Source: CAZNYN01 sp964577295 (GTDB lineage: Bacteria; Synergistota; Synergistia; Synergistales; Synergistaceae). Taken from it: DNA of 21,266 bases. The notes below the pieces were generated by a model. It worked only from the letters and a program-made list of their open reading frames with translations, had not been told where the DNA came from and ran no database searches. Shown in pieces: positions 7,503 to 16,113 of this stretch. Each line of letters opens with the position of its first letter. Position 1 is the first letter of the stretch. Made by a program: the position numbers and the translations under genes. The DNA lies in assembly GCA_964577295.1 (NCBI GenBank), contig CAZNYN010000033.1, positions 1-21,266 on the forward strand, read 5' to 3'.

Positions 7503-7592
7503 GTTTAGGCACCTCCTGAGTGCTTCTGTGAACTTATTATGATATCCTATAACATGAGAACTTAAAGAGCAATCTCAGAAAGGATAATTTCT
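7503..7592. promoter_or_regulatory. Divergent intergenic region between cysS and uvrC
   Basis: This 90-base AT-rich gap must hold the cysS promoter and probably the start of the uvrC-rib-serS unit. On the minus strand TATCAT or TAGGAT could be -10 boxes; on the plus strand TATCCT and TATAAC are candidates. None has a good -35 partner, so I give no exact promoter. AGGAGGTG (cysS) and AGAAAGGA (uvrC) are the ribosome sites at its edges. Confidence 0.4.
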
Positions 7593-9068
7593 TTGAACAG
7601 AGACGAACTTTTACTGCACGTTAAATCTTTCCCCGATAAACCGGGGGTCTATTTGATGCATGACGAAGACAGAAATATAATATATGTCGGTAAAGCCAAG
7701 TCCCTGAAAAAGAGAGTCACATCATACTTCAGGCACAGCAACTTTGCCTCTCCGCGTCTGCGCAAGCTGGTCGACACAATACGCGATATATCTACAATAA
7801 GGACGGAGTCCGAAATAGAAGCCTTGATTTTAGAAAACAGGCTTATTAAATTATATCAGCCTTTCTTCAATGTAGATTTAAAAATGAATGAAAGATATGC
7901 ATATATAAAAATAACGGCGGAAAAATTTCCAAGAATAATCGTCACAAGGCAGAAGTCGGATGACGGCGGAGTGTATGTCGGCCCCTATGTCAGAGTCTCC
8001 GAAGTTCGGGATCTTCTGCGGCTTATAGAACGATACCTGCCGCTGCGATACTGTTCTTTTGACATTAAAAGCCAGAACAGGGAACGCCCGTGTATGAGAC
8101 ACTCTTTGGGCAGGTGCATGGGGCCGTGTGCGGGACTCTGCACAGAGAATGAGTACAGAGACAGAGTAGCCGACGTTCTTATGCTGCTGCAGGGCCATGG
8201 TGCGGAGCTTGTGGAACGTCTGAGAAAGAGAATGGACAAGGCAGCTCAGTCTATGGCGTTCGAAGAGGCGGCAAGGCTTCGCGACACAATAAGGGCGATA
8301 TGGCGGGTGAGCCGCCAAAGGAACACCATTCCCGAAATACCGGCAGGAAAAGAAAATTTTTGGGAGACTCTCAATTCCATGCAGAGAATTTTTAATCTCC
8401 CCATGCTCCCGTGGAGAATAGACGGCTTCGACATATCACATACCGGCGGCACAAACACGGTGGGAGTTGTCGTTGTATTTGAACAGGGATATCCTAACAC
8501 TTCTTTGTACCGCAGATTTAATATAAAGACTGTCGAGGGTATAGACGATTTCCGTTCAATGTACGAGACACTGCACAGACGCTACAAAAAATGCCTTGAC
8601 GGGCAGGAGCCTCTGCCTCAGCTCATATTGATTGACGGAGGCCCCGTACAGTTGGAATTTGCCGTTTCTGCCTTGAAGGAGCTTGGCATTACAAAGATAC
8701 CGGTAATTTCTCTTGCGAAAGAGTTTGAAGAAGTCTACATCCCGGACAGGGAAGAACCTGTGCGCCTCGAACACACAGATCACGTGCTGCGCCTGCTTCA
8801 GCACGTAAGAGACGAATCTCACAGATATGCCATAACATCGCACCGCGCCGCCAGGGGCAAAAGCTACAGAAGGAGCGTGCTTGAGGAAGTTCCGGGAATA
8901 GGAAAGTCAAAGGCGGCTCAGCTTATAACAAAGTTCGGAAGCGCCAAAGCTATTTTAAATATCCCGGAAGAGGAGCTGGCTTCAACTCCGGGCATAGGCA
9001 AAGCTCTCGCAAAGAGAATATTTGAAAAGCTGAGAGAGGCGCAAGAGGAGCATAAAGAGAATGAATAG
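7593..9068 (+). CDS. uvrC: UvrC excinuclease subunit, with shortened middle region
   Basis: This 491-residue protein makes both incisions in nucleotide excision repair with UvrA and UvrB. It has an N-terminal GIY-YIG nuclease (KPGVYLMHD, IIYVGKAKSLKKR, about 15-95) and [4Fe-4S] ligands C154, C167, C175 and C179. The UvrB-binding UVR helix lies near 212-235. The RNase H-like nuclease has D280 (GFDISH), D348 (LIDGG) and H410 (RDESH). Tandem helix-hairpin-helix motifs fill the C-terminus. E. coli UvrC has 610 residues. The shortfall lies between the UVR helix and D280, about 49 residues here against about 158 in E. coli. The frame is intact and all catalytic residues remain, so it is probably functional. 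The start is TTG with AAGGA upstream. It overlaps ribD by 8 bases. Confidence 0.93.
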   Translation: MNRDELLLHVKSFPDKPGVYLMHDEDRNIIYVGKAKSLKKRVTSYFRHSNFASPRLRKLVDTIRDISTIRTESEIEALILENRLIKLYQPFFNVDLKMNERYAYIKITAEKFPRIIVTRQKSDDGGVYVGPYVRVSEVRDLLRLIERYLPLRYCSFDIKSQNRERPCMRHSLGRCMGPCAGLCTENEYRDRVADVLMLLQGHGAELVERLRKRMDKAAQSMAFEEAARLRDTIRAIWRVSRQRNTIPEIPAGKENFWETLNSMQRIFNLPMLPWRIDGFDISHTGGTNTVGVVVVFEQGYPNTSLYRRFNIKTVEGIDDFRSMYETLHRRYKKCLDGQEPLPQLILIDGGPVQLEFAVSALKELGITKIPVISLAKEFEEVYIPDREEPVRLEHTDHVLRLLQHVRDESHRYAITSHRAARGKSYRRSVLEEVPGIGKSKAAQLITKFGSAKAILNIPEEELASTPGIGKALAKRIFEKLREAQEEHKENE

Positions 9069-10167
9069 TGCGGAAGAGAGAAGAATTGACGAAAGTTACA
9101 TAAGAATGGCTCTGAGCCTTGCAATGAGAGGTACTGGGACAACAAGCCCCAACCCCAGGGTGGGCTGTGTTATTGTAAAAGACGGAGAAATAATAGGCAA
9201 AGGATGGCATCGCAAATACGGAGGTCCTCATGCGGAAGTTGAAGCTGCGGCCGATGCGTCTGCGGATATCAGCGGATCTGATGTCTATGTCACGCTAGAA
9301 CCGTGCTGCCACTACGGCAAAACGCCCCCGTGCGCTCATATGCTGGCAGACCGCAGAGTAAAAAGGGTAATTATAGGAACATCAGACCCCAACCCTTTAG
9401 TGGACTGCAAAGGCATATCTGTGCTTGAAAACGCAGGCATAGAGGTAAAGACAGGTGTACTTGAGGAAGAGTGTAAATGGCTGAACAGAGGCTTCATATC
9501 AAGAATCAGGCATAACCGCCCATGGGTGCTAATAAAATCGGGAGCATCGATAGACGGAAATATCTCTCTTTCAAACGGTGAGAGCAAGTGGATAACAGGA
9601 GCAAAATCACGCCGTATTGTTCAGCTTCTGAGATCAGAGGCGGACGCTCTGCTTACCGGTGTAGGAACCGTTATTGCGGATGACCCTGAATTGACAGTGC
9701 GCGAGTGTGACGGAAGGACACCCCTTCGGATAGTGCTTGACAGAAATCTCAGAACACCGCTGTCGGCCAAGATTTTTGCGGGAGGAAATCTAATATTCTT
9801 TGCAGATGCAAAGACCGATAAAAATAAAATATCAGATTTTGAAAAAAACGGTGCGCGTGTCATAGTGCCGGAAGAAAGCTCTTCTTTAGACATTAAATTT
9901 ATACTCTCAAAACTGAGCGAAAATGGTGTAAACTATTTAATGGTCGAAAGCGGTGCATCGGTCACAAGCTCGTTTATAGAGTCAGGCTGCGCAGATGAGT
10001 TCGCACTCTTTGCCGCACCGAAAATTATGGGACACGGTGTGCATTTTTCGGAGAAGATAATGTTGCATGATATGAGCAAAACTATCACACTGAAAAATAT
10101 CGAAACAGAAATGTGCGGAGATGACTTGTACCTAAAAGGGGTGTTTTCATGTTCACCGGACTTATAG
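9061..10167 (+). CDS. ribD: Bifunctional riboflavin deaminase/reductase RibD
   Basis: This 368-residue protein catalyses the second and third steps of riboflavin synthesis from the GTP-derived pyrimidine. The N-terminal cytidine-deaminase-like domain has zinc ligands H57 (HAEVEA), C82 and C91 (PCCHYGKTPPC) with E59 as the proton shuttle. The C-terminal part, from about residue 150, is a dihydrofolate-reductase-like domain that would reduce the ribosyl side chain with NADPH; WVLIKSGASIDGNIS and the LLTGVGTVIADDPELTVR segment are typical. The length matches the family. The ATG lies inside the end of uvrC, preceded by GAGGAG, so translation is probably coupled. It overlaps ribE by 19 bases. Confidence 0.96.
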   Translation: MNSAEERRIDESYIRMALSLAMRGTGTTSPNPRVGCVIVKDGEIIGKGWHRKYGGPHAEVEAAADASADISGSDVYVTLEPCCHYGKTPPCAHMLADRRVKRVIIGTSDPNPLVDCKGISVLENAGIEVKTGVLEEECKWLNRGFISRIRHNRPWVLIKSGASIDGNISLSNGESKWITGAKSRRIVQLLRSEADALLTGVGTVIADDPELTVRECDGRTPLRIVLDRNLRTPLSAKIFAGGNLIFFADAKTDKNKISDFEKNGARVIVPEESSSLDIKFILSKLSENGVNYLMVESGASVTSSFIESGCADEFALFAAPKIMGHGVHFSEKIMLHDMSKTITLKNIETEMCGDDLYLKGVFSCSPDL

Positions 10168-10814
10168 AAACGGTAGGAAAAGTAATTTCAGTGCTGCCGA
10201 GAGGCGATATATGGCAGCTTGATATATCTGCACCCGAAATAGCGGGGGAGCTTCGTTTGGGAGATTCTGTAGCCATTATGGGTGCGTGCAATACTGTTGT
10301 AAAACATGACAGCTCCTCATTCAGCGTGGAAATGATGGGAGAGACCAGAAAGAGGACAAAGCTCGGGAAACTGCAGTCAGGCTCATCCGTTAATCTTGAA
10401 AGGGCAATGAGGGTAGACTCGAGACTTGACGGTCACCTTGTCGCGGGACATGTTGACGGAACAGCAGCTGTGCTTCAAATAGATATAGAACCGAATACCA
10501 GAAAATACTTTTTCAGCGCCGCGCCGGAGCTGATATCGGGAATTGTTCCCAAAGGCTCTGTTACCATAGACGGGGTGAGCCTCACTGTGATAGATGTTAC
10601 GGAAGATACTTTTTCGGTAGGCATAATCCCCACAACTCTCGCGGATACCACACTGTCTTCTTTGAAAATAGGAGATGAAGTTAATATCGAAACGGATATG
10701 ATAGGAAAATATATTACAGGATTCCTCCAAAGAAGATTTTCCGCAGAAAATGAGACAAAAGAGATGAAAAATTCCTTAACATGGGATAAACTTGTTGAAT
10801 ATGGTTGGTCATAG
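10149..10814 (+). CDS. ribE: Riboflavin synthase alpha subunit
   Basis: This 221-residue enzyme dismutates two molecules of 6,7-dimethyl-8-ribityllumazine to riboflavin. It begins with the hallmark MFTGLIE and contains two lumazine-binding barrels (about 1-95 and 96-195). The second has the canonical IDGVSLTV, and GHLVAGHVDG carries the conserved His. In the first barrel the usual NGVCLTV-like motif reads MGACNTV, a mild departure. An AAGGGGTG tract precedes the ATG, which lies inside ribD. It is the third gene of the run and 15 bases from ribBA. Some databases name this gene ribC. Confidence 0.95.
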   Translation: MFTGLIETVGKVISVLPRGDIWQLDISAPEIAGELRLGDSVAIMGACNTVVKHDSSSFSVEMMGETRKRTKLGKLQSGSSVNLERAMRVDSRLDGHLVAGHVDGTAAVLQIDIEPNTRKYFFSAAPELISGIVPKGSVTIDGVSLTVIDVTEDTFSVGIIPTTLADTTLSSLKIGDEVNIETDMIGKYITGFLQRRFSAENETKEMKNSLTWDKLVEYGWS

Positions 10815-10829
10815 GGGGAAGAAAACGGT

Positions 10830-12053
10830 ATGTTTAACACAATAGAAGAAGCTATAGCGGATATAAAGCTGGGCAAAATGGTCGTCGTAGTCGATGACGA
10901 AAACAGAGAAAACGAAGGCGACCTGGTAATGGCAGCAGATTTATGCCGCACTGAAGACCTTAATTTCATGGTCACAAAAGCGCGCGGACTTGTGTGTGTG
11001 CCTATAGGAGCGGAACAGGCCAAAAGACTCCAGCTCAACCAAATGGTCGAAAACAATACAGATGCTCACGGAACGGCATTTACGGTATCAGTTGACCACA
11101 TGCGCGACACAACGACAGGCATATCGGCGGCGGAACGCGCCATTACAGCAAAAGCTCTGGCCGACCCGAATTCCAAACCGGAAGATTTTCGCAGGCCTGG
11201 ACACATATTTCCCCTTGTCGCAAGGAAGGGCGGTGTCCTCAAGAGGGCAGGACACACAGAGGCTGCTGTTGACCTATCGCGTATGGCGGGGCTCAACGAA
11301 GGCGGAGTTATCTGTGAAATAATGAATCAGGATGGAAGCATGGCGCGCCTGCCTCAGTTAATAGATTTCGCGCATGAGAACGGACTCAAAATTATCAGCG
11401 TCGAGAACCTCATTCGTTACCGTGTCATAAGAGAAAAATTTGTTCGCCGTGAAGCGACAATACATTTGCCGACAGCATGGGGCGACTTCACATGCCATGC
11501 CTACGTAAGCCCATACGGAGACAGCGCGGGAGCGGTACATCTTGCTCTTGTCAAAGGAGACGTGGCGGGAGTAGACGATGTGCTTGTGCGGGTACATTCC
11601 GAGTGCCTTACCGGAGACTTGCTCGGATCTCTCCGCTGTGACTGCGGACCGCAGCTACATACCGCAATGCAGATGATAGAAAAAGAGGGAAGAGGCGTTA
11701 TACTCTACATGAGACAAGAGGGACGCGGCATAGGACTTCTCGCCAAACTCAAAGCCTACGAACTCCAGGAAAAGGGCATGGATACGGTGGAAGCCAATGT
11801 CGCCCTGGGCTTTGCGCCCGACCTCCGCGACTATGGTGTGGGAGCGCAGATACTTGTAGACCTGGGACTTAAGCGTTTTAAGCTTATGACAAACAACCCC
11901 GTGAAAATAAAGGGACTCGCAGGCTACGGCCTTGAAATATCGGAACGTGTGCCCATAGAGATACCGTCTAATCAATACAATGAAAAATATCTCAATACAA
12001 AAGTGTGCAAAATGGGACATTTTTTGCACACAACAGATTGCGGATGCAAGTAA
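10830..12053 (+). CDS. ribBA: Bifunctional DHBP synthase / GTP cyclohydrolase II RibBA
   Basis: This 407-residue fusion supplies both precursors of riboflavin. The N-terminal half (about 1-205) makes 3,4-dihydroxy-2-butanone 4-phosphate from ribulose 5-phosphate; DDENRENEGDLVMAA is its acidic metal-binding loop and GHTEAAVDLSRMAGL a second motif. The C-terminal half opens the GTP ring; zinc ligands are C259, C270 and C272 (SECLTGDLLGSLRCDC) and ILYMRQEGRGIGL is the nucleotide-binding segment. Both sites look complete. AGGGGGAAG precedes the ATG. Gaps to ribE and ribH are 15 and 43 bases, consistent with one transcript. Confidence 0.97.
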   Translation: MFNTIEEAIADIKLGKMVVVVDDENRENEGDLVMAADLCRTEDLNFMVTKARGLVCVPIGAEQAKRLQLNQMVENNTDAHGTAFTVSVDHMRDTTTGISAAERAITAKALADPNSKPEDFRRPGHIFPLVARKGGVLKRAGHTEAAVDLSRMAGLNEGGVICEIMNQDGSMARLPQLIDFAHENGLKIISVENLIRYRVIREKFVRREATIHLPTAWGDFTCHAYVSPYGDSAGAVHLALVKGDVAGVDDVLVRVHSECLTGDLLGSLRCDCGPQLHTAMQMIEKEGRGVILYMRQEGRGIGLLAKLKAYELQEKGMDTVEANVALGFAPDLRDYGVGAQILVDLGLKRFKLMTNNPVKIKGLAGYGLEISERVPIEIPSNQYNEKYLNTKVCKMGHFLHTTDCGCK

Positions 12054-12096
12054 AATTTTATAAATAACACTTATTGCAGAAGGGAAGATAATTTTT

Positions 12097-12582
12097 ATGA
12101 AAGTCATTCAGGGAAACATGATCGGAACAGGCCTTAGATTTGCAATTATCGCTTCCAGATTCAACGAATTGATAACAGGCAAACTTATAGAAGGTGCAAA
12201 AGACGCTCTGACACGCCACGATGTCCGCCATCAGGACATAGACCTCTACTGGACACCCGGAGCATGGGAACAGCCTATAGTGGCAAAAGAGATAGCATTG
12301 TCCGGCAAATATGATGCCATAATATCTCTTGGGGCGGTTATTCGCGGCGATACTACACATCATGAGTATGTTGCGGGAGAAGCAGCCAAAGGACTTGCAA
12401 TGGTAGGCCTAGAACAGCGCACTCCTGTGGCATTCGGCATTCTTACCTGCGACAACCTCGAACAGGCTCTTATGCGCGCAGGCAGCAAGGCAGGCAATAA
12501 GGGAGCAGACGCGGCACTGGCAGCCCTTGAAACGGCAAATATACTCAAAGAAATTCGTAATGACAGAGGAGCTGAAGCATAA
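12097..12582 (+). CDS. ribH: 6,7-dimethyl-8-ribityllumazine synthase
   Basis: This 161-residue protein condenses the RibB and RibD-pathway products into lumazine and usually assembles as a 60-mer or pentamers. Visible family motifs are SRFNELIT near the N-terminus, PGAWEQP, the catalytic GAVIRGDTTHHEY with its His pair, and GILTCDNLEQA with a phosphate-binding SKAGNKG. The length is typical. AAGGGAAG precedes the ATG. Its stop codon overlaps the serS start by one base (TAATG). With ribD, ribE and ribBA it completes the dedicated enzyme set. Confidence 0.97.
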   Translation: MKVIQGNMIGTGLRFAIIASRFNELITGKLIEGAKDALTRHDVRHQDIDLYWTPGAWEQPIVAKEIALSGKYDAIISLGAVIRGDTTHHEYVAGEAAKGLAMVGLEQRTPVAFGILTCDNLEQALMRAGSKAGNKGADAALAALETANILKEIRNDRGAEA

Positions 12583-13856
12583 TGCTTGATCCAAAATGGA
12601 TACGGGAGCACAGCGAAGAAGTCGCTGTTATGCTCAAAAACAGAAACAACACAGAATTTCCGCTCGATAAATTTATGGAGCTTGAACGCAGACGCAGAGA
12701 AATCCTTCTCGAAGCAGAAGCATACAAAGAAAAACGCAACGCAGGAGCCAAACAGGTCGGTATGCTCAAAAAAGCAGGAGAAAATGCCGACGCTCTAATG
12801 GAAGAGATGCGCCTTATAGGAGACAAAGTCAAGGCTTTTGACGAAGAGGCCGCAGAAATAGAAAATGAGCTTAACGATCTTGCCATGAGAGTACCTAACA
12901 AACCTCATGAATCTGTTCCCGTAGGCAAAGACGAAAATGACAATATCGAACAGAGAAGGTGGGGCACGCCCAGAACTTTCGACTTTGAGCCGAAAGCACA
13001 CTGGGACGTAGCCGAACCTCTTGGCATAATGGACTTTGAAAGAGGCGTAAAGCTTGCCGAAAGCCGTTTTACCGTTCTCAAGGCCGAAGGAGCGAGGCTT
13101 GAGCGCGGGCTTATGAATTTCATGCTGGATCTGCACACGACACAACATGGATTCACAGAAGTAGCGCCCCCTATCCTTGTAAATACAAATTCTATGAGCG
13201 GAACGGGACAGCTTCCAAAGTTTGCGGAAGATCTTTACCGCTGTGTCAATGATGACCTCTGGCTCATTCCAACTGCGGAGGTTCCTCTTACAAATCTCCA
13301 TTCAGGCGAGATTTTAAGCGAATCAGAACTGCCCAAATACTACTGTGCCTACACACCTTGCTTCCGCCGAGAAGCCGGAAGCTACGGACGTGACATGCGC
13401 GGAATGCTCAGACAGCATCAGTTTGACAAAGTCGAAATGGTCAAGCTCAGCACCCCCGAGAAAAGCTACGACGAACTCGAACACATGACAAACTGCGCGG
13501 AAAAAGTTCTTCAGCTCCTTGGCATACCCTACAGAGTAATATGTCTCTGCACGGGAGATATGGGATTCGGTGCCGCAAAGACATACGACATAGAAGTGTG
13601 GCTTCCCAGCCAGAATTGCTACAGAGAGATAAGCTCATGCAGCAACTGCGAAGACTTCCAGGCACGCAGAATGGGCACAAAATATCGCCCCGAAGGCGGA
13701 GGCAAGCCGCGCTTTATACACACACTTAACGGTTCGGGCATTGCAATCGGACGCTGCCTTATAGCACTGATTGAAAACTATCAGAACGAAGACGGAAGCA
13801 TAACAGTTCCGGAAGCACTCAGACCATACGTAGGCGGACTTGAGAAAATAGGATAA
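12582..13856 (+). CDS. serS: Seryl-tRNA synthetase
   Basis: This 424-residue class II synthetase charges tRNA-Ser and, in bacteria, tRNA-Sec where present. An N-terminal long-helix coiled-coil arm (about 25-105) grips the tRNA variable arm. The catalytic core has motif 2 FRREAGSYGRDMRGMLRQHQ and motif 3 GSGIAIGRCLIALIENYQ, and TAEVPLTNLH is the serine-binding TxE loop. The length is normal. RGAEA of RibH runs directly into it, sharing one base, with GAGGAGC as the ribosome site. A terminator follows, ending the uvrC-rib-serS run. Confidence 0.97.
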   Translation: MLDPKWIREHSEEVAVMLKNRNNTEFPLDKFMELERRRREILLEAEAYKEKRNAGAKQVGMLKKAGENADALMEEMRLIGDKVKAFDEEAAEIENELNDLAMRVPNKPHESVPVGKDENDNIEQRRWGTPRTFDFEPKAHWDVAEPLGIMDFERGVKLAESRFTVLKAEGARLERGLMNFMLDLHTTQHGFTEVAPPILVNTNSMSGTGQLPKFAEDLYRCVNDDLWLIPTAEVPLTNLHSGEILSESELPKYYCAYTPCFRREAGSYGRDMRGMLRQHQFDKVEMVKLSTPEKSYDELEHMTNCAEKVLQLLGIPYRVICLCTGDMGFGAAKTYDIEVWLPSQNCYREISSCSNCEDFQARRMGTKYRPEGGGKPRFIHTLNGSGIAIGRCLIALIENYQNEDGSITVPEALRPYVGGLEKIG

Positions 13857-13871
13857 AATACCAAAAAAACT

Positions 13872-13904
13872 AAGGAGACCGGACATACTCCGGCCTCCTT
13901 TTTT
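13872..13904 (+). terminator. Intrinsic terminator after serS
   Basis: AAGGAG-A-CCGGA (13872-13883) pairs with CTCCGG-C-CTCCTT, with one A/C mismatch and a 5-base loop, followed by a T run through 13904. It begins with the same AAGGAGACC as the attenuator at 3344. Confidence 0.85.
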
Positions 13905-13966
13905 GTAGTATCATATAAGCATAAGTTTATGACTGTCGGTCAAACGGAAGAGCGGGGTATACCTTT

Positions 13967-15715
13967 ATGTTCGATAATATCTATATAACTACTGTCGCAA
14001 TGGTAATAATAGTTGCTGCCATCTGTGTCTTCATACAAAAATTTTTTAAAAGATATCTTGAGAGCGATCAGTACTATTATCTAAAGGATATAACCCTCGT
14101 GGGTGCTTGGGCTCTGTGTGGAATATGGGCCGCAGACGGCCCCTTGAGAATTACCATTGCAACAGGCATTGTCGCAGCATGCATCGGTTTCTGTCAAAAA
14201 GTATCCCAAGGCAAGAACCTCAGGTTTCTATACTTTCTCGTTGGTTTGGGCTTCTCGATATTTGGTCCTAGAATAGCGTTTATAGAATTTGCAAAGGGTG
14301 AATATTACTATCTCTCCTATTTCGCCTCCATTGCAATAAGCACCCTTTGGGTCGGCATCTTCCCGATATTTTTCCAGGAAATTGATGATATCCCTGGAAT
14401 GGGAGGACTTATGCTGACAGTAAGCTGGTCCATGATATCTGCTGCAATACTTTCATCTTCCTTAAATTTAGAGAACTCATCACAAATATGCATAGCGGGA
14501 ATGGTATTTTTAATTGTATTTTGGAGCAGACACATACACCCGTATAAAAGACTTACAGAGCCGCTGACGGCGCTGTGGGGAACTCTGTTCGCTGGGATAA
14601 CTATATTCGGAGTCAGCAAAGGAATAACGTTTTATGCCTTGGCCATATTGCCTTTGAGCATCTTTGCCCTGCCGATAATAGAGACTCTGCTCAGCGTCAT
14701 CACGGCAGCCGCTCCGGTGATGCCTACCGGCAACTATATAGTATACAGAAACTTAATAAAAAACGGCAAAGACCACGTGGACGCAATCAACAGTGTCGTC
14801 AGGATATGTGCGGTATGCGGCGGCATAGCCTCATTCATACTTTTCGACATTCTACAGGCCTTGTTGCTGTCTGCTTCCGCTCTTGTTATATTATTTGTAA
14901 TATACATATACACAAAATTAAAATTTGCCGGACACACTAAAAACTACAACCGCAGACCGGGACTTTGGGGCATCAGCGTTGACAACATATCTTTGAATTA
15001 TGCCGTAACGCAGGTACAGCACTGGATTAACACTAATGAAAGCTCACACATCATAGTAACGCCAGACGCGCTTGCGGCACTGAGAAGCAGGACAGACGAA
15101 AAATACAGAAAGATTGTACGCGAAGCGGGACTCGTACTTCCCGACGGAGCAGGACTTATCGGAGCGCTTAAACTTGTAGGCAACCCCATACAGGAGCGCA
15201 TACCCGGAGTTGAATTTACAGAGCACCTATGCAAACGTGCCGCATACGAAGGCTGGAGCGTCTGGCTGCTCGGCGGAGAGCCTGGGATAGCGGATAAGGC
15301 AGCGGAAGTCCTCTGTTCAAAATATCCGGGGCTCATAATAGCGGGAACGCAAGATGGCTTTTTCAAACAGGAGGAAACAGACTCAGTATGCGATAGAATC
15401 CGTAAAAGCGGAGCAAAAATACTGTTCGTGGGACTTGGTGTACCCAAACAGGAATACTGGCTCTACGACCGCCTCTCCTCCACGGGAGCGGCGGTGGGAA
15501 TGGGCATAGGAGGAAGCATGGATGTCCTGTCGGGAAAATTGACAAGGGCTCCGAAAATCTGGCAGAAATTCGGTATGGAATGGCTTTACAGATTACTGCA
15601 GGAACCGTGGCGATGGAGACGTATGTCAAAACTGCCTCTGTTTGTTTTCTATCTATTCTTAACCATTCTGCACATTGACCGATATAAAAATAATGATGAG
15701 GAAATTACTAAGTAA
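13967..15715 (+). CDS. Fusion of a degenerate WecA/MraY-like membrane domain with a WecG/TagA/CpsF glycosyltransferase
   Basis: This 582-residue protein has roughly ten membrane helices over residues 1-320 and a cytoplasmic glycosyltransferase at about 329-560. The membrane part follows the layout of polyprenyl-phosphate sugar-phosphate transferases, but its catalytic motifs are changed. The DD of loop 2 reads FCQK (75-78), the NxxNxxDGxDGL motif reads QEIDDIPGMGGLM (near 137-149), and the FxGDxGS motif is missing. The C-terminal part keeps family motifs TPDAL (365-369), LPDGAG with D393 (the TagA catalytic Asp), GVPKQEYW with Q495, and GGSMDVLSGKLTRAP. It likely adds ManNAc or a related sugar to a lipid-linked GlcNAc, with the membrane part serving as anchor or lipid-substrate platform. 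The sugar is inferred from the family. ATG 13967 follows a modest AGCGGGG tract. Confidence 0.82.
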   Translation: MFDNIYITTVAMVIIVAAICVFIQKFFKRYLESDQYYYLKDITLVGAWALCGIWAADGPLRITIATGIVAACIGFCQKVSQGKNLRFLYFLVGLGFSIFGPRIAFIEFAKGEYYYLSYFASIAISTLWVGIFPIFFQEIDDIPGMGGLMLTVSWSMISAAILSSSLNLENSSQICIAGMVFLIVFWSRHIHPYKRLTEPLTALWGTLFAGITIFGVSKGITFYALAILPLSIFALPIIETLLSVITAAAPVMPTGNYIVYRNLIKNGKDHVDAINSVVRICAVCGGIASFILFDILQALLLSASALVILFVIYIYTKLKFAGHTKNYNRRPGLWGISVDNISLNYAVTQVQHWINTNESSHIIVTPDALAALRSRTDEKYRKIVREAGLVLPDGAGLIGALKLVGNPIQERIPGVEFTEHLCKRAAYEGWSVWLLGGEPGIADKAAEVLCSKYPGLIIAGTQDGFFKQEETDSVCDRIRKSGAKILFVGLGVPKQEYWLYDRLSSTGAAVGMGIGGSMDVLSGKLTRAPKIWQKFGMEWLYRLLQEPWRWRRMSKLPLFVFYLFLTILHIDRYKNNDEEITK

Positions 15716-15793
15716 AATACTCTAGCTGAAAATAAGAAATTACTGTATCTTTGTTCGTTAATCAAATCGACACAGAGGAAAGGACGTATCCAC

Positions 15794-16105
15794 ATGAAAA
15801 TGGACAAAATTTTGAAACAGGCGCAGAGAATGCAGGCACAGATGACACTCGCACAGGAAGAACTTGAAAAAACAACCCTTGAGGGAGCTGCAGGTGGCGG
15901 CATGGTAAAAGCAGTTGTAAACGGACACGGCGACATCATCTCCGTCTCGATTGCAAAAGAGGTAGTCAGCCCCGACGATGTTGAAATGCTCGAAGATCTT
16001 GTGCTGACAGCTCTGAAAGACGCCATTTCAAAGAGCAAAGAGCTTTCCAATACAAAGATGAACTCGGTAACAGGCGGAATGGGCGGATTCCCGGGCTTTA
16101 TGTAG
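15794..16105 (+). CDS. YbaB/EbfC family nucleoid-associated protein
   Basis: This small DNA-binding protein of 103 residues is normal in length. It has the helical N-terminus rich in Gln and Met (KQAQRMQAQM), the central GGGMVKAVVNGHGDIISVSI sheet, and a Gly/Met-rich tail ending GGFPGFM. It sits 8 bases before recR, the usual bacterial pairing, although dnaX, which often precedes them, is absent here. AGGAAAGGA lies before the ATG at 15794; the ATG at 15800 is also possible. Confidence 0.93.
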   Translation: MKMDKILKQAQRMQAQMTLAQEELEKTTLEGAAGGGMVKAVVNGHGDIISVSIAKEVVSPDDVEMLEDLVLTALKDAISKSKELSNTKMNSVTGGMGGFPGFM

Positions 16106-16113
16106 GTATCACA

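Noticed and set aside
7503..7592. T-box leader for cysS
   Set aside because: The gap is only 90 bases and shows neither a specifier hairpin nor a T-box with terminator.
10475..11056. Minus-strand 193-residue frame across ribE and ribBA
   Set aside because: It is Ser/Thr/Ile-rich shadow coding opposite two certain genes and shows no domain.
13860..13904. The AAGGAGACC shared by the hairpins at 3344 and 13872 as a dispersed repeat
   Set aside because: The likeness is limited to the outer stem, and both are explained as ordinary intrinsic terminators.
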